A model generated the notes under the pieces. That model was not told where the DNA came from. It did not search any database and was given only the letters and a program-made list of their open reading frames with translations. Shown in pieces: positions 1-11,228 of a stretch of DNA of 64,000 nucleotides. Positions within the stretch are counted from its first letter, which is position 1; every line of letters begins with the position of its first letter. Position numbers and translations under genes: made by a program. The stretch spans positions 51,777,847 through 51,841,846 of the forward strand of contig OY755044.1 of the NCBI GenBank assembly GCA_963576565.1. The letters are read 5' to 3'. The stretch comes from Aspidapion aeneum (taxonomy: Eukaryota; Arthropoda; Insecta; Coleoptera; Brentidae).

Positions 1-257
1 TATTTTTGTCCAAAAAGGTTGTTAATTCTTTTAAAAATTTTTCGGAGCTGTTTATAAAATATGTAGAGAAAACCCATATTTTAATTTATCATTTCCGCAG
101 TGTTTGAGGCCATTTACCCGAAAAGACAGATTTTTTATCTTTAAATGTAAATGTTGTAGAATTAATAGAATATAAGACAAATTAGAAGAAAAATACAATA
201 TATATTTATAAATTATATTAGGTTGATTAACTATGATACTAAATTACAATAAAGAAA

Positions 258-806
258 TACTCTGCCAATATATGGGCACCTAGGCTTACACTTGATACTA
301 TAGTTATAGAGTCCATGTGAGCTAATATATCTAAAAACTTAAATATATTTTATTCAACTCCAGACTTAATTACCTTTCGTTTGATACCACACAAGCCATG
401 TTTTGTCTTAAATTCTAATTTTGAAAATCTACCCCCACCCTTTTTTTTAAAGCCTAAAATGTATTTTGTTTACATCCAGACTTAATTACCTTTTGTTTGA
501 TTAAATTTAATTTTTAAAATCTACCCCCAGCATTTTTTTTAAACTCAAATTTATTTTGTTTAACTCCAGACTCAATTACCTTTCGTTTGGTATCACACAC
601 GCCATATTTTCACATAACCTGTAGATTTTGAAATCTACCCCCACCCTTTTATTTGGTTTGTGTTCGGTGGAATTTGTTTATTCTTAAATGGGCCATGTCG
701 ATGATCAAAGAACCAACGTAGGTACCAAATTTCATTAAAATCAAATTAGCGATTTTTGAGTTACGCGCATACATACAGACACACAAGCAAACAGACAGCC
801 TACCAT
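258..806 (+). mobile_element. Short element with ~115-bp internal repeats, left copy
   Basis: A non-coding repeat family occurring at least four times in the window: here, 16985-17430, 18950-19569 and 25115-25770. Its body has three tandem units of about 110-120 bp built around 'ccagactcaattacctttcg' and 'ctacccccaccctttt', followed by a CAGACAGA-rich tail. The best copy (18950-19569) ends in inverted sequences related to 'ctatag...gtgtgagct'. This copy abuts the integrase remnant. It is probably a MITE-like or SINE-like element; no coding capacity is visible. Confidence 0.6.
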
Positions 807-813
807 ATAAATT

Positions 814-1390
814 CTACCAAATAAAAGCACCTCGTATGGGCTCGCCATCAATACTTTCTACCTGGTAGGTCGGTGGATTTGTCATATTCTTTTTAATAAT
901 ATTAAATTGTTCCGCTGACCAGGATGGTGTATAGCCTTTTTCAAATAGTGACTTGTATCATCGAAGAAATAATGTTATTTATTCCATGCTTGTTTTTACT
1001 CATTCTTACAATGTCACCGAATTTAAACCTGAATTTTTTAGGTGCTGTTTTAATTTTTTCATATTCTGTAATTGAAGTATACGGCTTAACGTCAATAGGT
1101 CTCATCCTATTAGTTCTGTGAAATGTGTTGTTGTATTTTTCTTATCTTACAAAGTATGAAAACTCTTTATAAAGATTTGTTTTTAAAGTTCTAATTACCC
1201 TTTCCACAATAGCAGCCTTCTGCACACTCGAAGTCTGGTAGTGGTTGATTGAGTTTTTCTTCAATAGTGCTTAAAAAAGTTTATTAAAAAGTTTTGTTCC
1301 TTAATCAGATTGTATGTTGTGGGGATAATAATCGGCTTTTTTTTTTTTGGTCTCACCCAGACAAATTTTGAAAAGCAATTTATACATACT
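814..1390 (-). pseudogene. Polinton-type integrase, C-terminal remnant (left arm)
   Basis: Mirror copy of the integrase remnant at 24540-25097. On the minus strand it encodes pieces of the catalytic core end (VERVIRTLK-like), the 'YNNTFHR' region, a GDIVR segment and the C-terminal chromodomain-like stretch ending GEPIRGAFIW followed by a stop. These features match the retroviral-type (rve) integrase of Polinton/Maverick elements. Several frameshifts and stops are present, so it is non-functional. It lies tail-out at the outer side of PolB. Confidence 0.7.
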
Positions 1391-1584
1391 AATTTTCGTA
1401 TGTAATTAAATGTTCATTGACGATTCGGTTACAAAGTTTGAGCTCTATGTAGCAAAAAAGTTCATTAGGAGGATTGACTGTGATCTGAGGGAGATGTACA
1501 ATAACTATTAAAAAAATATTAAGCCAATGAAATAAAAAAGTAGCCGATCATTGTCATATAACGGGTTTCTTGCCACTGTATCTA

Positions 1585-3014
1585 CATGTAATTTACAGTA
1601 TCAAATACCAAGATTTATATCAATAATTTTCCATAATTTGAGCGGTTATGATTGCCACATGTTTATAAGAGAACTAGCATCACATGGTGAAAATTGCTGT
1701 TATAGCCAAATATAAAGAAAAGTACACATATTTTACTAAATCAATTTATATACATGATTTCACAGATACCACTGGAAAAACTATAAAAGCATATTTACAA
1801 CTAATATTTTTAGATAGTTGTAAACTTTTGGCTGCCTTCTTAGATGAGCTTAGAAAAGGATTAGAAATGTTTCAAGAGACACAAAAACATTTTAATGGCA
1901 TGCAATAATTTAACTTAATGAGATAAAAAGGGACATTTCGATACAGCTGTATCACTAGTCTAAGTAAATTGGATAATAACCAACTCCTAACAAAAAAAAA
2001 TCAATTTTCTGATCAACTGAATAAGTCGAGTATGATCGGACAAAAAAGGTTTGAGGGTTGTTTAATTGTAAAACTTTAGGTGATTACTCCGATCTTTATA
2101 AAAACTGATGTAGTTCTCCTCTGTGTGAATCTGGCTCTAAAGTTACATTGTACATAATAGGACCCTTGAGCAGGCCATAGAAAATGTCTTAGTAGTTAAG
2201 CAAACACATAGAATATTAGAATTTCAGCAATCACCTTGGCTCAAAAAATATATAGACACAAATACAGAAGTACGCAATAAAAGCAGCAGCTGTTTTTAGA
2301 AAGATTTATACAAATTATTCAACAGTCCAGTATTTGGGAAAACAATGCAAAATGTCGAGAAATAAACGATATAAAGCTTGTAACTAGTTGGGAAAAGAGG
2401 GGGCATGATCATTAATTGACTGACCTAATTACAAAAACTGTATAATATTAACAGAGGATCTTGTTGCCATTCAAATTCAAAAAAAATTAAAAATACACTA
2501 TGATAAACCAATATGTTTAGATTTATGCATTTTAGACATTTCAAAAACAGTCATGTATGACATTTTTTAAGATTTTATTAAAAAAGATTATGGTGATAAT
2601 GCTACAATGGTGCACTTAGATACAGATTCCCAAATACTAAAGATGATTTTTGTAAATTCATATCAGAAAACCCCAAACGAATTTGACATTTCTAACTTTC
2701 ACTTAAATAATCCATACAATATAAAAAAAAATCTATCTATTTTAGGTGGAATGAAAGATGAATTTAAGGGGGGTCCAATTAAGACTTTTGTAGAAACTGG
2801 TGCCAAAGCTTATTACGTGAGTTCCACTTCTAAAGAACTCAAAAAATCAAAGTGCATAAAGAAATATGTAATAGACAAACATTTATCCGTTAAAGATTAT
2901 TTAAAGAATGTATGCTGTTTAGGAAAATGAAAAATTTTAACACAAACATGCATACGATATATAATGAAACCATCAATAACGTGGCTCTATCGTTATCAAT
3001 AAGATAAAAGATAC
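1585..3014 (+). pseudogene. Protein-primed-type DNA polymerase B remnant (left arm)
   Basis: Plus-strand decayed PolB. Readable pieces in order are an exonuclease-region segment with NLSGYDCHMF near 1640, then the piece at 1684-1908 with LDSCKLLAAFLDEL, then weak matches around 2230-2360, and the polymerase motif C region at 2607-2930 with HLDTDSQILK, where the two aspartates are the metal ligands of family-B polymerases. The segment ends inside the C-terminal coding part because an element inserted at 3015; the last codons resume after 8547. Multiple frame breaks show it is dead. The integrase neighbour and mirrored right copy support a Polinton-type origin. Confidence 0.75.
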
Positions 3015-4193
3015 AGAAAAACATTCAACTAAAGGTAGACCCCGTATAGAAATCCTAAACTTCATCAGACACAAAAAGTATTATACTGGGGATTTCTTTC
3101 AAATTCGCAACAATGTTGCCAGTACTTTTATAACTTGTAATTTTGATGTAGGTACTTAAGTAAAATGGTAGCTAATAAAAATCAAAAGAATATTTTGTTA
3201 TTGAATTCGGCTTACGTTTTGGATTGCTATACATGTACCTGTAATAGAATATGTTTACCATCCTATGTGAGAAAAGGATTGTTTTCATTGATTTTTTTTT
3301 GAGATCTTATCATTAATAATGTTTTTCTATACAATTTAATTCTAGGTTGTAAGTATAACCTCTAGATATGTATGTATGCATGTCTGTCTGTGTGCCTATA
3401 TGCACATATGTATATAAATGTTTGAAAAAAAGTTTTAATTTTTTGTTTACATAGGTACCTAAACTTAACAAAAATCATAAAACATTTGCTTTTAAGTCCC
3501 TGTTTTTATAGATCTATGTGGCGGTTTAAATCCTTATCTATTTTGAATTAAAAGGAAAGTATAAATTAGAAATAATCAGCTAAAGTTGGTTTTTTTCGAA
3601 GATTGTTGATTGTCGATTTTTATAGAAAGTACAACGATTAGCACAAAATTGCAATTTTTGTGCAGTCAACCAACTTGAGCTTGTTTTTTGCAGGAACACA
3701 AAATAACTAGCGGCGATATCCTGTAATGCAAACCATTTTTTTAACTGCACATGCGCACCTCTCTCTTTCTGATCACATAAAATTATCTTCCTCTTACTAA
3801 CTTCACATATGCTCGACCACAGATGAGAGGGAGATATTTTATGTGAGAAGAAAAAGTACGGTAGCAAATGCGCAGTTTAAAATATTGATTTGGTTTTCGG
3901 TTTTCTGAAAAAAACGGGACTCCATTTAAGTGTGAAAAACGTTCAACTGAAAGTAAGTTTAATTAAACTTCTTTGGTGTGAGGTTAGAGTTCATAAATAG
4001 TTTATTAGTTTTGTATTCCTAGGTGGTATTTAAAAAGTTATTAAAACCAGATGACTAAACTGCACTTTTAACTATTAATTATTGTTCTCACTACAAATGT
4101 TTTCGGTATAAAAATAACTCTTGCTTTTAGTCCAAATAAATTTAAGTTAAATGTTTTGATCACGAAAGTTAAAAAAACCTCTTCTTTATATAA

Positions 4194-4198
<5 letters not shown>

Positions 4199-4242
<44 letters not shown>
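4199..4242. repeat. (TA)n microsatellite
   Basis: Uninterrupted alternating A and T of about 40 bases between gene-free stretches. Confidence 0.95.
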
Positions 4243-4654
4243 CTTAAAAAAATTAGTCTACAAAACTCCCGTGGGCAACTCTGGAAAACTCAAAAAGCTT
4301 TTTGATTTGATTTTACGCGAAAATAACGTCGCAGAGAAAACCTTTGTTGACAAAAAAAAATTGTGTGTGCTTAAGACCACATGGCAGAAGTGTAAACTTT
4401 AACAAGGCGAAATTAATAATACTGGCCTTCATCTGCATCATCATATTGCTCGCTGAATGTTCCTCTCACAGTTAGTCGACTCGAGCCGACTTCACCCGAA
4501 TGAGCGTTACATAGCCGAGTCTGACGGCTCAGTTCAATTCAGTACCCACAAAAACTACTAAACGCGCCTAAAGAAGTTTACACTTCAAAAATTCCTTTAC
4601 AATTTTTCTTAAAGGTGATAGCTCTAGACTTACATGTATAGAAGATAGAGGGCA

Positions 4655-5420
4655 CCAAAATTGACAAAAATCAGTTTTTTGCATTTTACGCAAGTCGTAG
4701 AGAAGAATTTTATTTTAGAGAAATATTACTCATACGAGTCTTTACAATCAATCTCCATAGTCTATAGGTCTACAACAACATGTTTAGAAGGTAGATGGCA
4801 GCTAAGTTGTCAAAAATTGTGTTTTTTTTTAGTCGTAGAAAGAAACTTTATAAACATAAAATGTTAAAGGACACAATTTTCTACATTCTTTTCTTTTGGG
4901 CCACAGGTTTACAACTACGTGTAGAACATAAAGGGCGCCAAATTTGCAAAAATTATTATTTTATTTTATGCAAAAACGGTAGGTCCTAGAAAAACACACT
5001 AGACAAGAAATCTCCAGGACGCCATTCTCTACAATTCACCTATGTGAGTCACAGCTCTATGACTTATGGTTTTTGCGTAAAACGCAAAAAAGTATATAAT
5101 GGGCATTTTCGGCACCCTCTGTCTTCAACACATGTGGTTGTAGAGCTGTAAATTGTCATTGTCGCATTGTAGAGAATTGTGTCTTGATCATTTTATGTCA
5201 ATAAAGTTTTTTTTTTATGACTTACCGTTTTTGCATAAATTGCAAAAAACATAATTTTTTGAAATTTTCTTCTTAACGTGTGGTTGTAGACCTATAGACT
5301 ATGAAGACCGATTGTAGGGAATCTTATGGGTAATATTTCTCATACATTAAATTTTGCCCTACGACTTATCGTTCTCGCGTAAAATGCAAAAAACTAATTT
5401 TTGTTCGCTATTTTTCAGAA
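4655..5420. mobile_element. Palindromic short element upstream of THAP gene
   Basis: A foldback sequence: the segment from 4678 with 'gcattttacgcaagtcgtag' and 'tagtctataggtctacaac' reappears inverted at about 5285-5395. Shorter copies of the same module (gcaaaaa...cgtag) recur inside both halves. No coding capacity; the short frames seen here are chance. It is probably a non-autonomous DNA element. It ends about 150 bp before the THAP start codon. Confidence 0.6.
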
Positions 5421-5572
5421 AAAAAATTAATAGCGGCAACCATGTAGACCAAACGTCACCCTTACATCATTTATCGTTGCCTTTGAGAGGTTATCCGAAT
5501 AAATGTGCGTTTTCGTTTTTTTCCAATATTTATCACAAAATAAAGATTTTATTTTATTAAATAACTTTAAAA

Positions 5573-6148
5573 ATGCCTAAGAAGTGCATTCTGTGTGACA
5601 AAAGTGACGAGAAGTGGCTGTATGTATCATTTCACCGGTAAGTTTGAATATCTTCCAGAAACCGTCATATTGTTTACGATTTGGTAAGGCAGTGGTGTGG
5701 TTTATAACTTTTTTTACAAAATATTAGTGATTTATTTTACAAAGAAGTTTTAAGAAATATTATTTATTGTTGCAAATTCCCTTATTTTCCCACCTCTAGT
5801 GTTTGGGTTTTTTTGGAAAAGTTTCTTAATTTATTCTGGCAATAATATATAACTCTAAAAAATATATTTCTTATGTAAACAACCATTTTCACTCTGTGAT
5901 GTTATGTTATGTCATGCTACGGTACAGTTATTAAACATTTTTAAAATATTCAAATTTATGAGTTTACTAGGTTCCCCACTGATCCAAACAAGAGAGAGCT
6001 TTGGAGGGAGATTATTGGCCTTAATAAGGAAAAAATTCTGTCAAAATGGGAATGTCTTTGTTCTGACCACTTTGATCCTCAGTATGTTCGTTTAGCACCT
6101 AGTAGGCACTATTTTGTACCAAATGCCTTGCCCAAGGTCAGGTGTTAA
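5573..6148 (+). CDS. THAP-domain protein, two exons
   Basis: Exon 1 (5573-5637) starts ATG and encodes MPKKCILCDKSDEKW...; a donor GTAAGT follows at 5638. Exon 2 starts at 5971 after an AG acceptor and keeps frame through a split Arg codon. The joined 80-residue product has the C2CH zinc-binding pattern of THAP domains: Cys5-x2-Cys8, then Cys-x2-His in CSDHFDP, with conserved Pro, Trp and a C-terminal VPNALP box. THAP domains bind DNA and occur in P-element transposases and host regulators. The frame ends at TAA 6146-6148, just after the domain; alternatively a weak donor (GTCAGG at 6137) led to further exons now lost. A solo LTR lies 115 bp downstream. Probably a THAP-only relic of a P-like transposon or a gene fragment. 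Confidence 0.7.
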
Positions 6149-6263
6149 AGACTAGTTCAAATTAAGAAAACTACTTACTGCTAGTGGTTAGTAGTTAAAT
6201 ATTATCTAAATAATATCTAAATAAAATACTATCTCTTTTTATTATAAAGTATACATAATATAT

Positions 6264-6678
6264 TGTTACAAATTTAAGTTATTTAAATTTTATAATTGGA
6301 ATTTATTTAGGTTTAGTGTAGTATTAGGTCGATTTATCTTAGGGTTGTATTCTTAGTCTAGGTTTTAGTTGCGTTGTCTGTGGCTTGCGGTCGCGGTAGT
6401 GCGGGAACTTTCCGGACGTCGAAGGCTGCCGGAAAGTTCGAGAGAGATGGACGATCCTATATATAGGGCCGGGGTCGCGCACCAGGCAGTCAGTCACAGA
6501 CAACCTGCTGTAGTGGTCGTGAGATTAACACGAAGTTAATAGACCGATTATAGTAGTGAATTATTAGCAAGTTATTACTAAGTTTAAGTGCGTGTTTTTG
6601 TACATAATTTGTCGAAATAAATTGACGTATCGTTTTCAACAATTGCGAATTTTAATTTGTCGTTGTGAACCCGTAACA
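6264..6678 (+). mobile_element. Solo LTR of a Ty3/gypsy element
   Basis: A 415-bp segment starting TGTTAC and ending GTAACA, flanked by the 4-bp duplication ATAT (6260-6263 and 6679-6682). It closely resembles the 5' LTR at 35330-35766, which adjoins a gypsy-type pol remnant. It holds a TATA-like TATATATAGGG near 6457, an initiator-like cagtcagtca about 30 bp downstream, and an AATAAA near 6617. No internal region follows, so it arose by LTR-LTR recombination. Confidence 0.85.
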
Positions 6679-6929
6679 ATATTATCACTGGTTGTTTTTG
6701 ATGTTCGATCATCATGTAATGATGTAAAAAAGTAGTTAAAATTAACAAATATAACTATAAGAAGAAAAAAGGTAGTACCTACTTTTACACAGAAAAAAAA
6801 ATAGTTTTAACTTCCTTTTCACTTACTTACTGCATAGTCCCTGGTGATTAATTAAAAGAGAGCCTTGAGTCAAATGGATTAAAATATTGTTTTTAATTCT
6901 TATATTTGCCAAATTTAATAATGTTTGTG

Positions 6930-7515
6930 TATACAGGGTGTTCCATAACTTAGGGGCCATAGGCCAACAAGTGATAGAGGAGATCATGTCTGATCAAAAA
7001 CTTGTTGTTTTTTAAACTTTTGTGATAATAACTTTTTAAAAAAACGCAGTAAAAATATGAAATTGCGTAGTCTCGTATTAGAACAAAAGCAGTAAATTGA
7101 AATTAATTAAAAAAAATTATTTGAAAAAAGTTAGTCAGTCAATTTTTTTAGAAAATACTATTTTTTTGGTATGAACTTTTATGAATGCCATATTAAATGC
7201 AATGTTTTTTAAATATTTTTTATTAATAAAAACAAGTCTCTAGCGAGACATAATAATGAAATATTATTGATATCCTCCACTTGTAATATTATCAAAAAAG
7301 GAGTACCACATTTTTTAATCACAATTAGATGAGTATTCAGCTGGCTGTGACAGATTTTTTTTTGTATAACCCGTTTTCACCCACTCCTCTTTAAAAATCC
7401 TATATCTTAAAAACAGATGAATGTTGACCCCATGTTATATAAACTTTTTTCTTGGAAATAACCTCCTCTATCACTTGCTGCACTATGGCGCCTAAGTTAT
7501 GGGACACCCTGTATA
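6930..7515. mobile_element. MITE with TATACAGGGTG inverted ends
   Basis: The 586-bp element begins tatacagggtgttccataac and ends with the inverted version (gttatgggacaccctgtata). The inverted similarity extends about 50 bp with 'aagtgatagaggag' on both sides. The TA dinucleotides at the tips fit Tc1/mariner-type TA target duplication. It has no coding capacity and is non-autonomous. Confidence 0.8.
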
Positions 7516-8546
7516 ATAATCACTTAATTATAAATAATATTTTTTCATTTTTATTTTATTTAGTAAATAAAAATTAAATAGATTTTTTTATGGAAATCAA
7601 AAGTATTTTGTTGATAAAACTGGATAAGTCATATTTTTTAACATTTGCAAATGTAAAAAAACACAGACTCATACCAAATATTGAGTGCTTTTTATTTCGA
7701 GGCAAGAGTTTTGCTGATAAAATATAACAAAAAATCTATATTATTTCGGGAACTTCTAGAGAAGATTGAAGAAAAAACGACTACACCTTAGTGTCCTTTA
7801 ATTTGAAGAGAATAATGATGGTAAACACGCATATCAATATTATAAACATAGAAACCGAAAACACCCAAAAGTGTCGAAAATGCACCCTGTACACTAGGGG
7901 ATCAAATAGACTCTTTAAATCCTCAAGGTCTGAGTATATAATTCGGAGTTTTTGACTTTTTGTTAACAGAACAAATCTACATACTGTAAAAAATTTACTA
8001 AGAGCAATGTATTACCAAGGTGAAAGAGTAAAAAGCTAAAAAAACACCTTTGACAATTTTAAATAAAAACAAACACTTTTACCTGTGTTTTAAATTTTAG
8101 GGATTAAAGTAACACTATATCCAGAAAAAATAATATAATGTAGATTTCTTATCTTTAGGGAAAAATAATAAAAATCAAAACTACGGATATTACCAGCTGT
8201 AAATAAGTTATTGATTTGTAATATTATAAATCGATAAAAAAATTAATTCTGTAAAAAGAGTCATTTAAATAGAATGGCTGTCAAAGCTGTACCGGTAATA
8301 TTTTACACTTATTTAAATTTTATAATTTTGGGTGCAAAAATTTTATAGGAAAATGTCTATAATATATTTATTTTATTTTTAACAAAATCTGCACGCCCAT
8401 GGTTTTGCATCGATTTCTCTTTTATACCTCTTACAGTGTTGCCTGCGAGGATTCGGCGAAATTTTCTGAGATTTCATGCATGATGAATGAATTTGCCTAA
8501 TATATAATGGGGATGCGTCTTCTAGGGTTCCTTGAATATCTTTGAA
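7516..8546. other. Gene-free stretch of the insertion
   Basis: AT-rich sequence without a convincing gene. A 63-codon minus-strand frame (8379-8570) crosses the insertion border and was not accepted. Confidence 0.6.
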
Positions 8547-9300
8547 GATACATAATATCAGGTACAACATATATACTACCTTGGGGGTATTGTGATATCA
8601 AACACTATGATTTTTTAAGTAAAGATAGATATAACTAACCAAATAGATTTAAGTAATTGGTGTTTAGTTATTATGTTAGAATTATAATGTTATACATAAT
8701 TTTAGCTAAAAGTTTTGATTGATTTTTTTAATGTAACATATTTTAAAATCATGTAAATAAATACAATTATTTTTGTCTTTCTTATTATTATTTCTCATTT
8801 TCTATATAAGTTAAAAAAATTAGGAAGTACTTCGTTTTTCAAATAAATTTCTTGTTTGGTTTAAAGGACACCAATCCAATATCTTACAAACTAATTGACA
8901 AGCTTATATAGTAAGAAAATAAATGATGGTAAGCGTGGCAAAAGGTTTTTCTAAAAATAAAAAAAGACCAACAATTTTAGCTTATTTTCAATACAATTTT
9001 ATTATTCATAATTAAATTATAATTAGCGTACAAGAGATCATTTACATTTGACAAAGAAGAAAACAATTATTTTATACTTATTCTAACCCTTGGTGACAGT
9101 ACCATTTAAAATATTATAAGAAATTAATGAATGATGAATAAGTAAAGCATACACTTTTACATCATTTGGAAATTTATATTTTCTTGTGTTAAATTCCAGT
9201 TTAATGTCCTAATGGGCTTTGCAGAGGACTATAGAAAGGGCATTTTTAATCAAAAACAAGAACTGATTCTCGTAATAAAAAAAAACTAAAGTTATGGTAT
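8547..9300. repeat. Palindrome A, left arm, inner part
   Basis: Continuation of the left arm after the 5.5-kb insertion; it pairs inverted with about 22130-22905. It begins inside the C-terminal PolB coding region (TLPWGY... on the plus strand), passes through non-coding sequence and reaches the capsid-like gene fragments near 9040-9290. Confidence 0.85.
9040..9290. pseudogene. Head-to-head fragments of the capsid-like gene (left arm)
   Basis: On the minus strand, 9215 to about 9085 encodes the C-terminal part of the family seen at 19801-20634 (FNTRKYKFPNDVKVY... then NILNGTVTKG and a stop). Directly adjoining, on the plus strand from 9213, is a short N-terminal-looking piece (MGFAEDYRKGIFNQKQELIL) that in related arthropod proteins precedes the conserved body. 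The two pieces of one gene therefore point away from each other, which shows an inversion breakpoint inside the gene. The same arrangement is present in the right arm at 22147-22350. Confidence 0.6.
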
Positions 9301-9456
9301 TTTCACGTTGTGGCATCAACCAAAGTAACTTGCATAATTTTAATTTTAAAAACGAAAAAGTTGAATTAACCAACAGGTATGTGTATTTGGGAGTTTCTTT
9401 TACAGCATCTACATTTTTTAAAACAATGGCTGAAAATTCTGCTCTTAACTCTTTGA
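9291..9456 (+). pseudogene. LINE reverse transcriptase fragment
   Basis: About 55 codons reading VMVFSRCGINQSNLHNF... and YVYLGVSFT, a stretch typical of the end of non-LTR retrotransposon RT domains (the 'TKVMVF...YLG' region just after the catalytic core). It is fused out of frame to the capsid-like fragment before it and broken at 9456, where unrelated sequence with GGTGGTC motifs starts. A mirrored copy lies at 21400-21560. Confidence 0.55.
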
Positions 9457-10037
9457 AGCACAGCGGTCATCCAAGACGACCACCAATTTTTTCCCCCTTT
9501 CCGGCACGGTGGTCGCTGTAGATGACCACCAAGAAAATAATTTTTCTAGCTTACATGCACGCTGGTCTTATCAAACCACCACATTTAGTTGATGCAGTAT
9601 ATTCTAAGAGATGGCGCAGCATGCAGGAATTTGGTATTAAATTATTTACAGCCAGCACGTGTTCAGTCGAAGTTGAAAAATCAACAAGTACCGAACCGAA
9701 CCGAGTGCAGTTAAATGTAGATGGTTCAAAAGGGGTACGTATTGATCTACATATTTGGGATTTTGGGAGTTTTTTTTTAGATTAAAGATAATATGAGGTT
9801 CTACATTTTCACTTTGAAAAAGTTATCGATTTTATTATTTTGCGAATTATGGTATAAATAATGGTGGTCACCTACGCTGATTACCGTGTAAATGTAACCC
9901 AATAATGTTTGAATTTTAACGGTTTTAGGTTGTTAACAGAAACTGTTTAAAATTAGGTTTTTTATTTACTTTACCAGTTTTTTAGTGCGAATAAATATTT
10001 TGTAGTGTAATTATTGTTTTAGGTTTTGTAAGACAAG
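9457..10037. other. Left flank with GGTGGTC/GACCACC motifs
   Basis: Non-coding sequence with several copies of GGTGGTC and its complement (around 9479, 9507, 9522, 9863). The same motif clusters at 18656-18702, beyond the other (AT)n tract. This suggests 9457-18705 was once a single element with matching subterminal motifs. That extent is inference. Confidence 0.35.
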
Positions 10038-10373
10038 ATGAGAAGAGCACTTACTCAGAAAGAACTCGAAAAAGAGGTCGAGAATCTCAGTTTTGGTTCA
10101 GATGTTGATATTAGCGATTTTGGTGACTCAGACGAGGATTCGAACTTTACACCGGAAAATGAAAATTTTAGAAGACAGCTTTATGAATCCCTGATGGCTC
10201 CATTTATAGTTAAATTTAAAGAAACCCCCAAACCGACCGTTCAGATAAAAAAACATAAGCCGAGCGTTAGAGATGACTTAGGCATGAATAGTTCTGCGCT
10301 CACTGCAGTACCAAAGAACATGTTTCACGATCTTTATGGAAGTGTACAGTCTGTCAGGTTGCTTTGTGTATTA

Positions 10374-10375
<2 letters not shown>
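10038..10375 (+). pseudogene. N-terminal fragment of a transposase-like protein
   Basis: An ATG-started frame of about 110 codons before it runs into an (AT)n tract. It begins MRRALTQKELEKEVENL and continues with an acidic stretch (DSDEDSNFTPE). An initial helix followed by an acidic Ser/Asp/Glu segment resembles the N-termini of piggyBac-type transposases, but the catalytic core is absent and no TTAA-bounded ends were seen. It is either an interrupted transposase gene or an unrelated first exon. The last ~25 residues of the nominal frame are translated microsatellite. Confidence 0.35.

Positions 10376-10445
<70 letters not shown>
10376..10445. repeat. (AT)n microsatellite, left border
   Basis: Seventy bases of alternating AT. 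It borders the TGACATCC motif cluster; a partner tract lies at 18526-18620. Confidence 0.95.
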
Positions 10446-10447
<2 letters not shown>

Positions 10448-10800
10448 TATCCGCTGATCGTTGTGACATCCAGGCGTAAAAATTTTAGATATCTTGTGAC
10501 ATCCTTCGACGCCGTGACATCCAAATTCGGATGTCACAACGTTTTTCCATGTTTTTGGTACAGTCCTGATGGGGAGGGCCCGGGTGTACCTAAATTAAAT
10601 GGATGTCATAGCATACCATGAGTCTGATGAAGATTACAGCAACATTTTTAAAAAATTTTGACGTCAAAATTTCCGTGTATATTGGCGCGAGTATATTCAA
10701 GAATGGATCCAATTGATATTCATCACTCTGTGACATCCAATGTATATTTTCATCTTAATTCCACGCACTTGTAACATCCGTCACAGCGACAACCTTGCAT
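10446..10800. repeat. TGACATCC motif cluster, left
   Basis: Seven copies of GTGACATCC or its near variants lie in both orientations (for example at 10463, 10497, 10514, inverted at 10529 and 10601, then 10730 and 10771). The outermost TTGTGACATCCAG is mirrored by CTGGATGTCACAA at 18498-18510. Clustered short motifs near both ends are typical of subterminal transposase-binding sites; binding is not shown by the sequence. Confidence 0.6.
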
Positions 10801-11228
10801 TATGCCTATTTTATTAATTAAATTTGGTTTATTTTTTATTTTGGGGCGGCTGTTGCTATGTGGTCCAGCGATTCACTTGACTTGCATCTTTATAAAAATA
10901 TTTAAAAATGTTAGCATAATAAATAATGTTAGCTAGCTTATTGGAAACATAAATATAAATAAATATTTCTTCATGTACCTCAGAGCAAAAGTGAATTAAC
11001 TAACGGACTTGGATAGGGACTTGATACTATTTGTGAATTGCTCTCTCCGTCCTCCTTTTTACCACGTAGTTAAAGTCAGATGAGTAAAAAGAGCGCTAAA
11101 TTTTAATCTAGCTACGTCAAAACGTACTGATTTATAATAGTATATTTTTAACTCTATTCAGTGATTTTTTTACAAAAACAAATCTGCTGAATTAAATTAG
11201 AATTCTTATAAATCAATCAATACATGTA
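10801..11228. other. Gene-free stretch
   Basis: AT-rich, no gene or clear repeat recognised. Confidence 0.6.

Larger units (their letters stand above)
1..3014. repeat. Palindrome A, left arm, outer part
   Basis: This segment is the reverse complement of the right arm (about 22900-26010) with modest divergence. For example, the bases at 1-130 reappear inverted at 25880-26010, and the PolB and integrase remnants occur in mirrored order with coordinate sums near 25920. The arm is cut at 3014 by an insertion and resumes at 8547. Because position 1 already pairs with the far arm, the repeat may extend beyond the window. This is direct observation; how the structure arose is inference. Confidence 0.9.
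3015..8546. mobile_element. 5.5-kb composite insertion in palindrome A left arm
   Basis: The right arm reads continuously across this site, whereas the left arm is interrupted between 3014 and 8547. The pentamer GATAC stands at both edges (3010-3014 and 8547-8551), consistent with a 5-bp target-site duplication. The insertion carries a THAP-domain gene, a solo LTR, two palindromic short elements and a (TA)n tract. No single transposase was found and no convincing terminal inverted repeat is visible, so its class is unknown. Stretch 3015-4190 holds no recognisable gene. Confidence 0.7.

Noticed and set aside
3580..3867. 95-codon minus-strand frame
   Set aside because: No protein family resemblance, no homologue in the mirrored arm, composition like surrounding DNA.
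8379..8570. 63-codon minus-strand frame
   Set aside because: Somewhat protein-like but crosses the insertion border, so it cannot be one old gene.
10334..10621. Ile/Tyr repeat proteins on both strands
   Set aside because: They are translations of the (AT)n tract; only the first ~110 codons of the frame from 10038 look like protein.
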